Of a stretch of 64,000 nt of DNA, positions 51,898 through 59,910 are shown one piece after another (positions within the stretch are counted from its first letter, which is position 1; each line of letters begins with the position of its first letter). The translations under genes were made by a program, and so were the position numbers. Where the stretch lies: contig NZ_JANCLT010000009.1 in NCBI RefSeq assembly GCF_024294785.1, positions 102,263 to 166,262 of the forward strand, given 5' to 3'. Under the pieces are notes generated by a model that saw nothing but the letters and a program-made list of their open reading frames with translations, had not been told where the DNA came from and made no database searches. Source of the DNA: Ectobacillus ponti. Its GTDB lineage: Bacteria > Bacillota > Bacilli > Bacillales > Bacillaceae_G.

Positions 51898-53182
51898 TCA
51901 CCGCAACCGGATGGTACGGGCTGCTGAAGTCGTATGGGTACAGCTGGGAATAGGTCATCTGGCCCGTTGCCGGGTTGTAGGCGAGAATTTGCACATAGCC
52001 TTTGCCGGACGGAATCCAATCCTTCACATAGGTGCGGTTGCTTGTGTTGACGCTCTTGATGCCGTATTCGATGCTGGTGACGCCGCTGCGGGTATTGGAA
52101 AGATCTGTGTGGCCGCCGTTATAGGCCATCGCATTTTCATCGCCCATGCGGACCGCATATTCCATGCCGCTGCCAAGATTGGTGAAGCTGACCCGCAGCA
52201 CCCGTTCGGTGAAGTACGGATACTTCGGGCTGACCGGCTTGTCGTACGCGGAGATGCCGGTCAGCGAAGATGCCGGCATGGCGCTCTTGCTGCTGATGGT
52301 GACGCCTGACAGCTTCTTCCAGTAGGCGGCAACCGCCGGAAGTGTCTCAATCGGCGGCAGAGCCTGATTTTCCACGCTGTCAAGGTACGTAAAATCATAG
52401 CCGGACGTGCCGGTTCGGTTCAGCCGCGCCCGGAAGGCCGGGGGAGCAGCCATCTGCATGTAATCATCCGCCATAATTTCCGCAGGCGTCCACGCGTGGC
52501 TGGAGCCCAGGCCTGAGCCGCTCCAGCGCACCGGCATGCTGCTTGTGAAGCCGCGCAGCTTTGCCCAGCCCGTCGCAGGGTCATCTGTATGCTTTCCTTC
52601 CTTCTCCGCCAGCCAGTAGTTCGTGAACAAGTGGCCATACTCATGGGCCAGCGTTCCTCCGTAATCCAGGGGATTCTGGATGGTGTGCGCGTTAAACAAA
52701 TAAATGACGCTTCCGTTTTCCACATGCATGCCATTGGATTGGCTTACAGTCCGGTACTTGAACAAACCAGCCCAATCGGAGCTCTCCGGCGTCACCCGGA
52801 CCGCAGCGAGGCGTTCATACTCCGCTCCTTTCGGAAACTGCTGCAGGTAGGAATCCAGCACCTTCAGCTTATCGGCGGTCCACCCCGCATCATAGGACTC
52901 ATACACCAGGCCCTGCGGGTTCGTATAGGTGGCGGCAATTGCATATTTCTTATACGCTTCGGGCGTGCCCCGGCCCATCGGCGCTCGGGAGACTGCCTGT
53001 TTGCTGCTTCCGCTGACCTCATAGGTCACCCGCTCGTTGCCCTCGATGACGGTATCTGTCGGCGGCTTGGCAAAGGAAGACTGCAGAAGAGCTTGCGTGA
53101 AAGCGGCTGGGAGCATCCCCTTGACTGACAGCCCATATAACACAAGGATGCCGGCAGCGATTGTGAAAAAAAGCTTTCTCAT
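51893..53182 (-). CDS. Secreted zinc metallopeptidase-like protein (HEYGH)
   Basis: A 429-residue exported protein from ATG 53182 after AAGGAAGGAG. The signal segment is KLFFTIAAGILVLYGLSV. GGTLAHEYGHLFTNYW carries an HExxH zinc site, and AWTPAEIMADDYMQM about 65 residues later has the Glu/Asp typical of the third ligand in gluzincin- or aspzincin-like enzymes. The C-terminal 110 residues look like a beta-sandwich (RVLRVSFTNLGSGMEYAVRM). I do not recognise a named family; protease action is inferred from the HExxH site and export. It converges with the transpeptidase-like gene, and both may act on the cell envelope. Confidence 0.72.
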   Translation of the reverse strand: MRKLFFTIAAGILVLYGLSVKGMLPAAFTQALLQSSFAKPPTDTVIEGNERVTYEVSGSSKQAVSRAPMGRGTPEAYKKYAIAATYTNPQGLVYESYDAGWTADKLKVLDSYLQQFPKGAEYERLAAVRVTPESSDWAGLFKYRTVSQSNGMHVENGSVIYLFNAHTIQNPLDYGGTLAHEYGHLFTNYWLAEKEGKHTDDPATGWAKLRGFTSSMPVRWSGSGLGSSHAWTPAEIMADDYMQMAAPPAFRARLNRTGTSGYDFTYLDSVENQALPPIETLPAVAAYWKKLSGVTISSKSAMPASSLTGISAYDKPVSPKYPYFTERVLRVSFTNLGSGMEYAVRMGDENAMAYNGGHTDLSNTRSGVTSIEYGIKSVNTSNRTYVKDWIPSGKGYVQILAYNPATGQMTYSQLYPYDFSSPYHPVAVK

Positions 53183-53406
53183 CCGTATACTCCTTCCTTC
53201 CATGGCTGTGGACGCATGATATTTGATAGGAGTATACAACAAGCTTCGGAATCTCTCAATCTATATAATCTGCCAGCTTGCTGTGCGGAAAGACCTTTCA
53301 TGAAAATATTACAATTCAGCATGCGCAAGAGGGAATAGATGTAGGTATTTTGGCATAATTTTTAGCATACGGGGCGTTCTGTCCCCTGGGAGTGGAGGGA
53401 AAGGCT

Positions 53407-53628
53407 GTGCAGCTCATGTTTCGTATAAAAATCAGAGAGCTTCTGGCGAGAAGAGGCATGAACCAGAAGGATCTGGCCCTGGTTACCGGCCTTCGGGAGG
53501 CAACCATCTCGGAAATGGTCAATGATACCCGCACGAGCTACAACAAAAAGAATTTGCTGCGTATCATGGAGGCGCTGAAGGTGACCGATATCTCCGAGAT
53601 TCTGGAGGTCATTGTTATCAAAGAATAA
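53407..53628 (+). CDS. Small XRE/Cro-type HTH regulator
   Basis: A 73-residue protein from GTG 53407, 7 bp after GGAGGGA. It is almost only an HTH: KIRELLARRGMNQKDLALVTGLREATISEMVND with a short C-terminal helix (KKNLLRIMEALKVTDISEIL). Such minimal Cro/CI-like proteins act as repressors of adjacent or distant promoters or as antitoxins; no partner is adjacent. A hairpin follows. Confidence 0.82.
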   Translation: MQLMFRIKIRELLARRGMNQKDLALVTGLREATISEMVNDTRTSYNKKNLLRIMEALKVTDISEILEVIVIKE

Positions 53629-53661
53629 GGCAAAGAAGCCGCTTGTCCGGTTTCTTTGCCT
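53628..53661. terminator. Hairpin between convergent XRE and DUF421 genes
   Basis: AGGCAAAGAA and TTCTTTGCCT form a 10-bp stem with an inner partial stem. There is no long T run; it includes the stop codon of the XRE gene. Confidence 0.6.
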
Positions 53662-54340
53662 ACTCGTAGGTCTGGATAAACAGATCCTGCCCCTTCGTCC
53701 ACTCCGCGTAGCACACTTCCTTCGCATCACGGATGTTCTGCAGCCGCAGCTGCTCCTGCAGCCAGGCTTTGTCCAGCTGATAATGCTGCAGATTCTCCTC
53801 CAGCACTTCACCGTCGCTGATGAGCAGAACGGGCAGACACTCATCTTGCTCCGGGATTTGCAGGTCAGTCCGGCTCGGTGCTTCCTGCAGAAATTTTTTC
53901 TTCACGCTGACTGTCCCGTCGCTTTCAAGCCAAGCGTACTGCACATCCCGCATCGAGAAGACATCCTTGGCCCGCAGGAGCTGCCGCAGCTGGTCGACAT
54001 CAAGACGATTTTTCTTCAGCTCCGACCAGGCCAGCTTACCTTCCTTAATGAGCAGTGAAGCTGTTCCCTCCAGCACGCCCCGCGCTTTGCGGAACTTCTG
54101 CGTCAGGCGCTCGGTTATATAAATGAGCCCGCCCCAAATGGTGATGGCAAACAGAATTTTGCCGACATGCGTTTCGTGGTCATACACCGCATCGCCGACC
54201 AGGTTGCCGAGCACCAGCGCTGATACAAAGTCGAAGGGAGTAATCTGGCTGATTTGTGTTTTGCCAAGAAACTTTATTACGATAAATAAATAAATGTAGC
54301 CTACGATTAGCTCCACGGACAGATGCAGCCAGCTGCTCAT
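53660..54340 (-). CDS. DUF421 membrane protein (YetF/YdfR-like)
   Basis: A 226-residue protein. Three N-terminal hydrophobic segments (ELIVGYIYLFIVIKFLG, FVSALVLGNLVGDAVYD, LFAITIWGGLIYITE) and the KFLGKTQISQITPFDFV motif are the DUF421 core. The C-terminal soluble part (ASLLIKEGKLAWSELKKNRL and VQYAWLESDGTVSVKKK) is also typical. Bacilli carry several paralogues expressed in spores; some are linked to spore germinant receptors, but I cannot assign that role here. Confidence 0.88.
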   Translation of the reverse strand: MSSWLHLSVELIVGYIYLFIVIKFLGKTQISQITPFDFVSALVLGNLVGDAVYDHETHVGKILFAITIWGGLIYITERLTQKFRKARGVLEGTASLLIKEGKLAWSELKKNRLDVDQLRQLLRAKDVFSMRDVQYAWLESDGTVSVKKKFLQEAPSRTDLQIPEQDECLPVLLISDGEVLEENLQHYQLDKAWLQEQLRLQNIRDAKEVCYAEWTKGQDLFIQTYE

Positions 54341-54478
54341 GTGTTCTCCGCTCCTTCACATCCTGCTATATATTCCCTTATCTCCCTCTAGTATGAGCAA
54401 GTTTTTAAGCCGCATGCGTGTTTCTGATTCAAATTCCGAAGACCGTATGTCAAAATAGAGAGAGAAAGGGTGATTCAA

Positions 54479-55057
54479 TTGCATATCTTATGGGATTTTG
54501 ATGGAACACTGTTTGATACATATCCTGCCTACACCAGCGTGCTCTCCCAGGTGCTGGGGGAAGCGGTGGACAAGCAGGAAATTTATGAGAAGCTGAAGGT
54601 TTCCTATTCGCACGCCATTGCGTATTACGGCATTTCAGACAGCCAAAGAGCCGAAATCAAGAGGCTGACAAGCGCGTTGTCACCGGGCGATATGCGGCCG
54701 TTCGACGGTGTGGAGGAGATTCTGAAGCATGCCGGGAAAAACGTGATTATGACGCACAAGCACAGAGCCGGCGTATTGGCGATTTTACAGCACTACGGCT
54801 GGGAGAACTATTTTGCGGAAATCGTCACGATTGACGACGGCTTCCCGCGCAAGCCGCACGCGGCCTCCTATGCGTACCTGCACAACAGGCACGGCATTGA
54901 CCTGGCAATCGGCGACCGGGAGCTGGACTTGCTGCCGGCCAGGGAGCTTGGCATTGCCACGTGTATGTTCCAGGGCCGGAGCGAGGCGGCTGATTATCAC
55001 CTGCAATGCTATTCGGATTTTTTTACGGTTGTCGGGCAAGGCGCTTCCTCTGTGTGA
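54479..55057 (+). CDS. HAD-superfamily hydrolase, phosphoglycolate phosphatase-like
   Basis: A 192-residue HAD-IA protein. Motif I is ILWDFDGTLFDTYPAY, motif II NVIMTHKHRAG, motif III Lys in DDGFPRKPHAASYAYL and motif IV IDLAIGDRELDLLPAREL. The cap is the small helical type between motifs I and II. TTG 54479 is preferred because GAAAGGG lies 8 bp before it; GTG 54470 overlaps that site. The substrate is unknown. A terminator follows. Confidence 0.85.
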   Translation: MHILWDFDGTLFDTYPAYTSVLSQVLGEAVDKQEIYEKLKVSYSHAIAYYGISDSQRAEIKRLTSALSPGDMRPFDGVEEILKHAGKNVIMTHKHRAGVLAILQHYGWENYFAEIVTIDDGFPRKPHAASYAYLHNRHGIDLAIGDRELDLLPARELGIATCMFQGRSEAADYHLQCYSDFFTVVGQGASSV

Positions 55058-55070
55058 AGCGTCTTTTTTC
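55040..55070 (+). terminator. Terminator after the HAD gene
   Basis: GGCGCTTC and GAAGCGTC with an 8-base loop (one G-T pair) followed by TTTTTT. It overlaps the last codons. Confidence 0.8.
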
Positions 55071-55266
55071 TGCCCTTCCATAGGAGTCCAGGTCCCCTTA
55101 CAAGCCCCTTGCAAGAAAGAAACAAAAGCATTACAAAAGCATAAAAAAATCATCTTCTTCTCAAATACAGGGAGAGGAAGAAGAAGAAAAATTTTTTTCC
55201 GCGCCAGTCCCACTTTTGCCGATTTCGCTTTATATATAGGACGAAAGCAAAGAAGGAGGGATTGGG

Positions 55267-56100
55267 ATGGCTGTATACAGGCCTTTTCGAGTTGGATTTT
55301 GGCAGGAGGATTTCACTCTGGAGCTGACACCGGAGGAGCGCTATTTCTACTTCTACCTGCTGACGGGGACGAAGACGACGCAGTGCGGCATTTACACGCT
55401 GCCAAAGCGTCTCGCGGAGCTGGAGACAGGCTATCAGATTGAAACCGTGGAGAAGCTGCTTGTCCGCTTTATGGAGTACGGCAAAATTTTGTATGACGCG
55501 CAGACGAAGGAAGTGTACATTTGCGACTGGATTTTCAACAATGCGATTACGAACGTGAATGTGGAAAAATGCGTGCTGCGTGAGCTGAAAACAGTGAAAA
55601 GCGAGCTGTTCCGCCAGCTGTATTTGCAGGATTGTACCCGCCTTGGCCTGGATGTACCTCTGCTGCGTGAGCATTTCGGCCAGCTGCAGGTCGTGCCGGC
55701 GCCTGTACCGGCGGAGAACGAGGAAGCGGAGGAGACAGAGGCGGCAGAACAAAACGACAGCAGCGGGGTGTTCCAATTTTACCAGGAGCACTTTGGCACC
55801 CTTTCCTCCTACGCGGCGCAGGAGCTGGGAGCCTGGATTGACGATTTGTCAGCCGAGCTTGTGCTTCGCGCCATGCAGGTCGCTTATGAGCGGAATGGGC
55901 GGAATATGGCATACATAAAAGCCATCCTGAGGGATTGGCACAGCAAGGGCTATACCACCCTGGCCGAGGTGGAGCAGGCCCTCGCACGGCATCAGAAGAA
56001 GGAGCAGCCGGTGGCGGAATGGCAGGAGGAAGCGTATGAAAATGTCCCATCTGAGGGAGAGCTGCAGCAGCTGCTTGGGGAAAAGGGGTGGCGTCCATGA
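55267..56100 (+). CDS. DnaD-domain replisome protein (phage-type)
   Basis: A 277-residue protein. The N-terminus (AVYRPFRVGFWQEDF, then TPEERYFYFYLLTGTKTTQC and GIYTLPKRLAELETGYQIET) is the winged helix of phage-type replisome organisers. An acidic linker (ENEEAEETEAAEQ) leads to a DnaD/DDBH2-like C-terminus (FYQEHFGTLSSYAAQELGAW, MAYIKAILRDWHSKGYTTLAEVE, the YIxxILxxW motif). Such proteins remodel the origin and load the DnaB helicase. The ATG follows AAGGAGGGA. It overlaps the helicase gene by 4 bp, so the two are a unit. Chromosomal Bacillus DnaD normally neighbours nth and asnS, so this copy is accessory. Confidence 0.85.
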   Translation: MAVYRPFRVGFWQEDFTLELTPEERYFYFYLLTGTKTTQCGIYTLPKRLAELETGYQIETVEKLLVRFMEYGKILYDAQTKEVYICDWIFNNAITNVNVEKCVLRELKTVKSELFRQLYLQDCTRLGLDVPLLREHFGQLQVVPAPVPAENEEAEETEAAEQNDSSGVFQFYQEHFGTLSSYAAQELGAWIDDLSAELVLRAMQVAYERNGRNMAYIKAILRDWHSKGYTTLAEVEQALARHQKKEQPVAEWQEEAYENVPSEGELQQLLGEKGWRP

Positions 56101-57374
56101 CCTTGCAGAATATGGATGCGGAACGCGCGGTCCTTGGCTGCATCCTCCTTGATGACGGGCTGCTGCAGGAGTGCCGGCTGGTGGCAAAGCAATTCTCCCA
56201 GCCCATTCATCGCGTCATTTTTCAGCTCATGCGCGAGTTGTCCGAAAAGGGGGAACCGGTGGACCTTCCGTCGCTGACAGCGCGCCTGCATCCAAGGGTG
56301 CTGGCACAGTTCGGTGGCATTCGCTATTTTACTGAACTGGCGCAAAGCGTGCCGAATGTGGCTAATTTCTCCCACTATGAAGGGCTCGTCCGCACCGCCT
56401 GGAAGATGGCGGCGGGGCGCAGCATTGCCGGGGAGCTGGGACAGCGGCTGGAACAGGAACGGAAGGGGGAAGCCATCGGGGAGGCCATTACGGCTCTCAG
56501 TGAACTGGAAGAGGCCGACACTCCTTTTTCCGGCAGTGTGAGGGAGGACCTTGCGGAAATCTATGAGGAGCTCCAGCAGGATACCGGTGATTTACAGGGT
56601 GTGGATACAGGCTTTGCGAAGCTGAATGCAATGACGGGCGGTTTGCGGGAAGGGGATTTCATCGTAATTGGGGCCCGTCCTTCTGTCGGAAAAACCGCCT
56701 TTGCGCTCAATCTGGCGCTGCAGGCCGCCGCCTCCAACGCCGCCGTCGGCCTGTTCTCGCTGGAAATGGGGCGAAAGCCGATTCTGAAGCGCTGCATCTC
56801 GTATTTGGCCGGCATTTCAAGCCAGAAGCTGAATCATGCCAAAAGCCGATTCACCTGCGAGGATTGGGAGAAAACCTCCGAGACGATGGCCAAGCTGCAC
56901 AATCTCCCGTTTGAAGTTTACGATAAGGCAGGAATCACGATGCAGGATATTTGGACGCAGACGCGCCGGCTGAAGCGGCAGCATCCTGATCAAAAAATCC
57001 TGATTCTCGTGGATTACCTCCAGCTCATCGGCGGCATGGCGGTGACAAGCGAAGACCGGCGCCAAGAAATCAGCAGCATCTCCCGGCGTCTGAAGCAAAT
57101 GGCCCGTGACCTGAAGGTATGCGTGGCCGCACTCTCCCAGCTGTCCCGCGCAGTGGAATCGCGCAACAACAAGCGGCCGATGCTGTCGGACCTCCGGGAG
57201 ACGGGGCAGATTGAGCAGGATGCCGATGTGATCCTGCTGATGTACCGAGAGGACTACTACGACAGGGAGGCAAAAAGCGGGGATGAGGTGGAAATCAATG
57301 TGGCGAAGCAGCGGAACGGGCCGGTCGGAACCATCAAGCTCCGGTTTGTGAAGGAGTGCGGGCAATTCCTCTGA
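56097..57374 (+). CDS. DnaB-type replicative helicase, accessory copy
   Basis: A 425-residue hexameric helicase. The N-terminal collar is NMDAERAVLGCILLDDGLLQE; RecA-like motifs are ARPSVGKTAFALNLALQAA (Walker A), GLFSLEMGRK, LILVDYLQLI (Walker B), LKVCVAALSQLSRAVESRNN and SDLRETGQIEQDADVILLMYR (Arg finger region). It lacks some residues at the C-terminus compared with chromosomal DnaC/DnaB (about 450). ATG 56097, overlapping the DnaD-like stop, is chosen: AAAAGGGG lies 8 bp upstream, whereas GTG 56088 abuts it. Paired with the DnaD-like loader it would support replication from a dedicated initiator, as in phages or large plasmids. Confidence 0.9.
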   Translation: MTLQNMDAERAVLGCILLDDGLLQECRLVAKQFSQPIHRVIFQLMRELSEKGEPVDLPSLTARLHPRVLAQFGGIRYFTELAQSVPNVANFSHYEGLVRTAWKMAAGRSIAGELGQRLEQERKGEAIGEAITALSELEEADTPFSGSVREDLAEIYEELQQDTGDLQGVDTGFAKLNAMTGGLREGDFIVIGARPSVGKTAFALNLALQAAASNAAVGLFSLEMGRKPILKRCISYLAGISSQKLNHAKSRFTCEDWEKTSETMAKLHNLPFEVYDKAGITMQDIWTQTRRLKRQHPDQKILILVDYLQLIGGMAVTSEDRRQEISSISRRLKQMARDLKVCVAALSQLSRAVESRNNKRPMLSDLRETGQIEQDADVILLMYREDYYDREAKSGDEVEINVAKQRNGPVGTIKLRFVKECGQFL

Positions 57375-57565
57375 TAATACGGAGGGGAGAAATTACAAAT
57401 ATCACGTACCGTAAGAAAAAAAAACGAAGACAAACAATAGTAACAAAGGGGGGTCTGCTGGGAGGAAAGGGGCGCTGACGGTCTTTTTCCGGGTAAGCAA
57501 TCATTTCATGTTCACCCGTGTGATGCGCAGGGTACCCGGTAAGAAGAAGGCAAGAGAGTTTCTCA

Positions 57566-58228
57566 TCACATGTGAACCCGCAGTACCTCTTCTTCTCTGA
57601 CGCGGCCCCATTTATTCCAAGCAAATATAGCAATGATGCCAATGAGCAGAAGGACGATCAGCACCACAAGAAGAAGCGGGCTTGGCTGGAGGAGAGCATT
57701 TCCTGCTACTGTATATAGAATCACCATCGGGATGGCCCCAGTTATGACAGACAGCAGAAATGTCCGATATTTCATTCCTGTAGCTGCTGCAGTAAAGCAT
57801 GCTGCGTCTGTCGGCATACATGGACAAGCTACGGCAAACGTTAGGAATTTTGCCCGGTGCTGCTCTAACAGTTCATAGATACGTGGGTATTTCTTCATCA
57901 TTCTCTCATACATTGCAGAATCAGCAAGCCATTTTCCACCCAAGTAGACCACTGTTTCTGCTAACACAATCCCTGCTAAGGATAATAGAACCGCCTGCAC
58001 CGGCGAAAATAAAAGGCTGCCGATGAAGATGCAAACAGACCCGGGAATGAACAAAACCATTCTTGCAAGGAATAATCCAACAAAGATATACGGTGTCCAT
58101 GTCCCATACACTTGTATTCGCTCCACAATTCCTTTCATGCCCATACCCGTCAAGCCTGCTTGGTGTGCCCACAAAAATAAGGAAGCCCAGATCAACAGAG
58201 CGGCAGCTGGCATCAAGAGCTTTTTCAT
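57566..58228 (-). CDS. VTT-domain (TVP38/TMEM64/DedA-like) membrane protein
   Basis: A 220-residue membrane protein with about six segments. GLFLARMVLFIPGSVCIFIG, then SLAGIVLAETVVYLGGKWLA and FLTFAVACPCMPTDAACFTA followed by ATGMKYRTFLLSVITGAIPM are the SNARE-associated/VTT signatures, with the re-entrant GxxP loops. Family members flip phospholipids or lipid-linked carriers. Next to it lie a phospholipid-methyltransferase-like gene and a cardiolipin synthase remnant, so this was probably a membrane-lipid cluster. Confidence 0.88.
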   Translation of the reverse strand: MKKLLMPAAALLIWASLFLWAHQAGLTGMGMKGIVERIQVYGTWTPYIFVGLFLARMVLFIPGSVCIFIGSLLFSPVQAVLLSLAGIVLAETVVYLGGKWLADSAMYERMMKKYPRIYELLEQHRAKFLTFAVACPCMPTDAACFTAAATGMKYRTFLLSVITGAIPMVILYTVAGNALLQPSPLLLVVLIVLLLIGIIAIFAWNKWGRVREEEVLRVHM

Positions 58229-58252
58229 TCTATAGCATCTCCCTTTTTCTCA

Positions 58253-58813
58253 TCATTGTTTAGAACAAGTAAACACAAACGCCGGCGGAACATTCCAATA
58301 CACCCGTTTTGTATGGATACACGGGAAGTAGGAGTGAAAGAATTTTTGCTTTACCTTTGTATATTGAAAGGTAATGAACTTTCCTTCCTCACCTAACACC
58401 TGGATTGTTTGTTGCAAAATTTGGCGCGATACGCCAGCAGGCAAACTGGTAAAGGGTAAGCCTGATATAATGTAGTCGGCTTTTGAATAGCCATATTTCG
58501 CAAGGTATTGAGAAACCTCGGCCGCGGAGTCATGAATGACATACATGTTTGGCACATGATGGTATTTCTTCTCTAATTCCTTACAGAAATCAGCATTTCG
58601 TTCCAACAGGAGCAAGGTTGTTCCGGGACGCTTGTTTCGTACAAGTTCATCTGTAAACACGCCAGTTCCCGGTCCGTACTCTACCATGCAGGAGGCTGTC
58701 TGAAAATCAACGGCTTCTATCATTTGTCGTGCCAGCTGTCGTGAGCTGGGCATCACAGCTCCCACCTCGCTTGGGTTCTTCATATACTCTTGAATAAAAC
58801 GAAGTGCGTTCAT
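58253..58813 (-). CDS. SAM methyltransferase, phospholipid N-methyltransferase-like
   Basis: A 186-residue enzyme from ATG 58813 after GGAGGG. FIQEYMKNPSEVGAVMPSSRQLARQMI is split here as the N-terminal region typical of PmtA/rRNA-dimethylase-like proteins; motif I is MVEYGPGTGVFTDELV, motif II LLLLERNADF, and motif IV is ADYIISGLPFTSLP. The GLPF loop in place of NPPY points to the lipid methyltransferase branch, which uses phosphatidylethanolamine. An upstream extension of the open frame has no start signal. Confidence 0.82.
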   Translation of the reverse strand: MNALRFIQEYMKNPSEVGAVMPSSRQLARQMIEAVDFQTASCMVEYGPGTGVFTDELVRNKRPGTTLLLLERNADFCKELEKKYHHVPNMYVIHDSAAEVSQYLAKYGYSKADYIISGLPFTSLPAGVSRQILQQTIQVLGEEGKFITFQYTKVKQKFFHSYFPCIHTKRVYWNVPPAFVFTCSKQ

Positions 58814-58950
58814 CTTACATTCCCTCCTGTATCGTTGATAAGACCTAGTATAAGCAGAGAAGCTTAACATACAGTGGGGAAAATCCTTAAGAATTCTTAA
58901 GAAGGATATAGCATGCACTTATCTAAATACTTGTATAGTCTTTATTTGTA

Positions 58951-59297
58951 AGCACATCCTAGAAGCAAACCGCAACCACCGTAAAATCGTCGTTGTAGAT
59001 GGAAGCATTGGCTTTACCGGCGGACTGAATGTCGGCGATGAATACATGGGAAGGTCACGGAAAATGGGATTTTGGCGGGATACACACCTTCGCCTGGAAG
59101 GCGTTTCGGTGCAGTGCAGCAATTGCCACTTCTGTACCAGAAGTTGGGGCTGTGCAAATTGCCATAAGCGGACCGGACACAAAAGAGAACACCATTCGTA
59201 ATGCGTTACTTACAACCATTGCCCATGCGAAAGAGTCTGTTTGGCTGAGTACACCATATTTTGTGCCGGACCAAGAAATCTTGGTTTTCTACTTAGA
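58951..59297 (+). pseudogene. Broken cardiolipin synthase gene
   Basis: The first part reads [20 protein letters not shown] followed by [11 protein letters not shown], the first HKD (phospholipase D) motif region of Cls, and [20 protein letters not shown]. The frame then shifts near 59127-59140 and continues in another frame as [40 protein letters not shown], the segment between the two motifs. The membrane N-terminus and the second HKD motif are missing. Only about 115 of the usual 480-500 residues remain. Confidence 0.85.
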
Positions 59298-59645
59298 GCG
59301 CATGAATCAATGTCTTAATTTCCAAAAAATGTATCAGTGTATAAAACCCGCATTTTACTGTCAGAATTCCTACTATAAAAAATAGAAAAGAAGAAGCCTA
59401 TTATAAATGAATGAACCTATTATAGGAGCGCAGATTCCTTGCAGCTCTAAGGCTGGCCGGTCTTTTTTCTTGAAGGAACCAAATGAAAACAAGGATATAC
59501 TGAAAAAACCAAATGTAAACAAAGGCGAAGGCGGCCCCAGTCTGAAGCAATCAATCAAATGCTGATGCAAATCGCAGCTGTCGTCCGCCAGGTGCTGCAG
59601 TCTCCCAACAGGTAGCCATCCCCTTTGCAAAGAAGGGGATTTTTT
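59298..59645. other. Non-coding stretch ending in a terminator
   Basis: Mostly no pattern. One forward frame just before the hairpin reads QSEAINQMLMQIAAVVRQVL and then SPNR and stop, which is protein-like, but it lacks a start and may be the end of a lost gene. The strong terminator (ATCCCCTT/AAGGGGAT at 59618-59640 plus a T run) supports that a rightward gene once ended here. Confidence 0.4.
59618..59645 (+). terminator. Terminator, orphan
   Basis: ATCCCCTT and AAGGGGAT with a 7-base loop, then TTTTTT. No intact gene precedes it. Confidence 0.75.
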
Positions 59646-59867
59646 GTGCACATATCATCTTTTCTTCTATCTATATACATGTTCATGTCTGCTTTTATCA
59701 GCAAAGCTGTCCACATCTTCCAGGTTGTTCATGATATTCAGGTTGCTGTATCTGTTTTTATCAGAGAAGAGGCAGGAGACCCCGGCTTTCGGCTGTATCT
59801 TCATGCTGCGGCATGCGGCGGGAGCTGGGGGCAGGAGGCGGTACATCTTTTTTTTCCAACGGCAAAT

Positions 59868-59899
59868 AGCCTTTTGAAGGGTTCATTTTTCAAAAGGCT
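59868..59899 (-). terminator. Hairpin after the leftward initiator-like gene
   Basis: AGCCTTTTGAA and TTCAAAAGGCT form a perfect 11-bp stem, 12 bp past the stop of the gene at 59911. The minus-strand tail is only weakly T-rich. Confidence 0.6.
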
Positions 59900-59910
59900 G
59901 GGAGGCAGAC

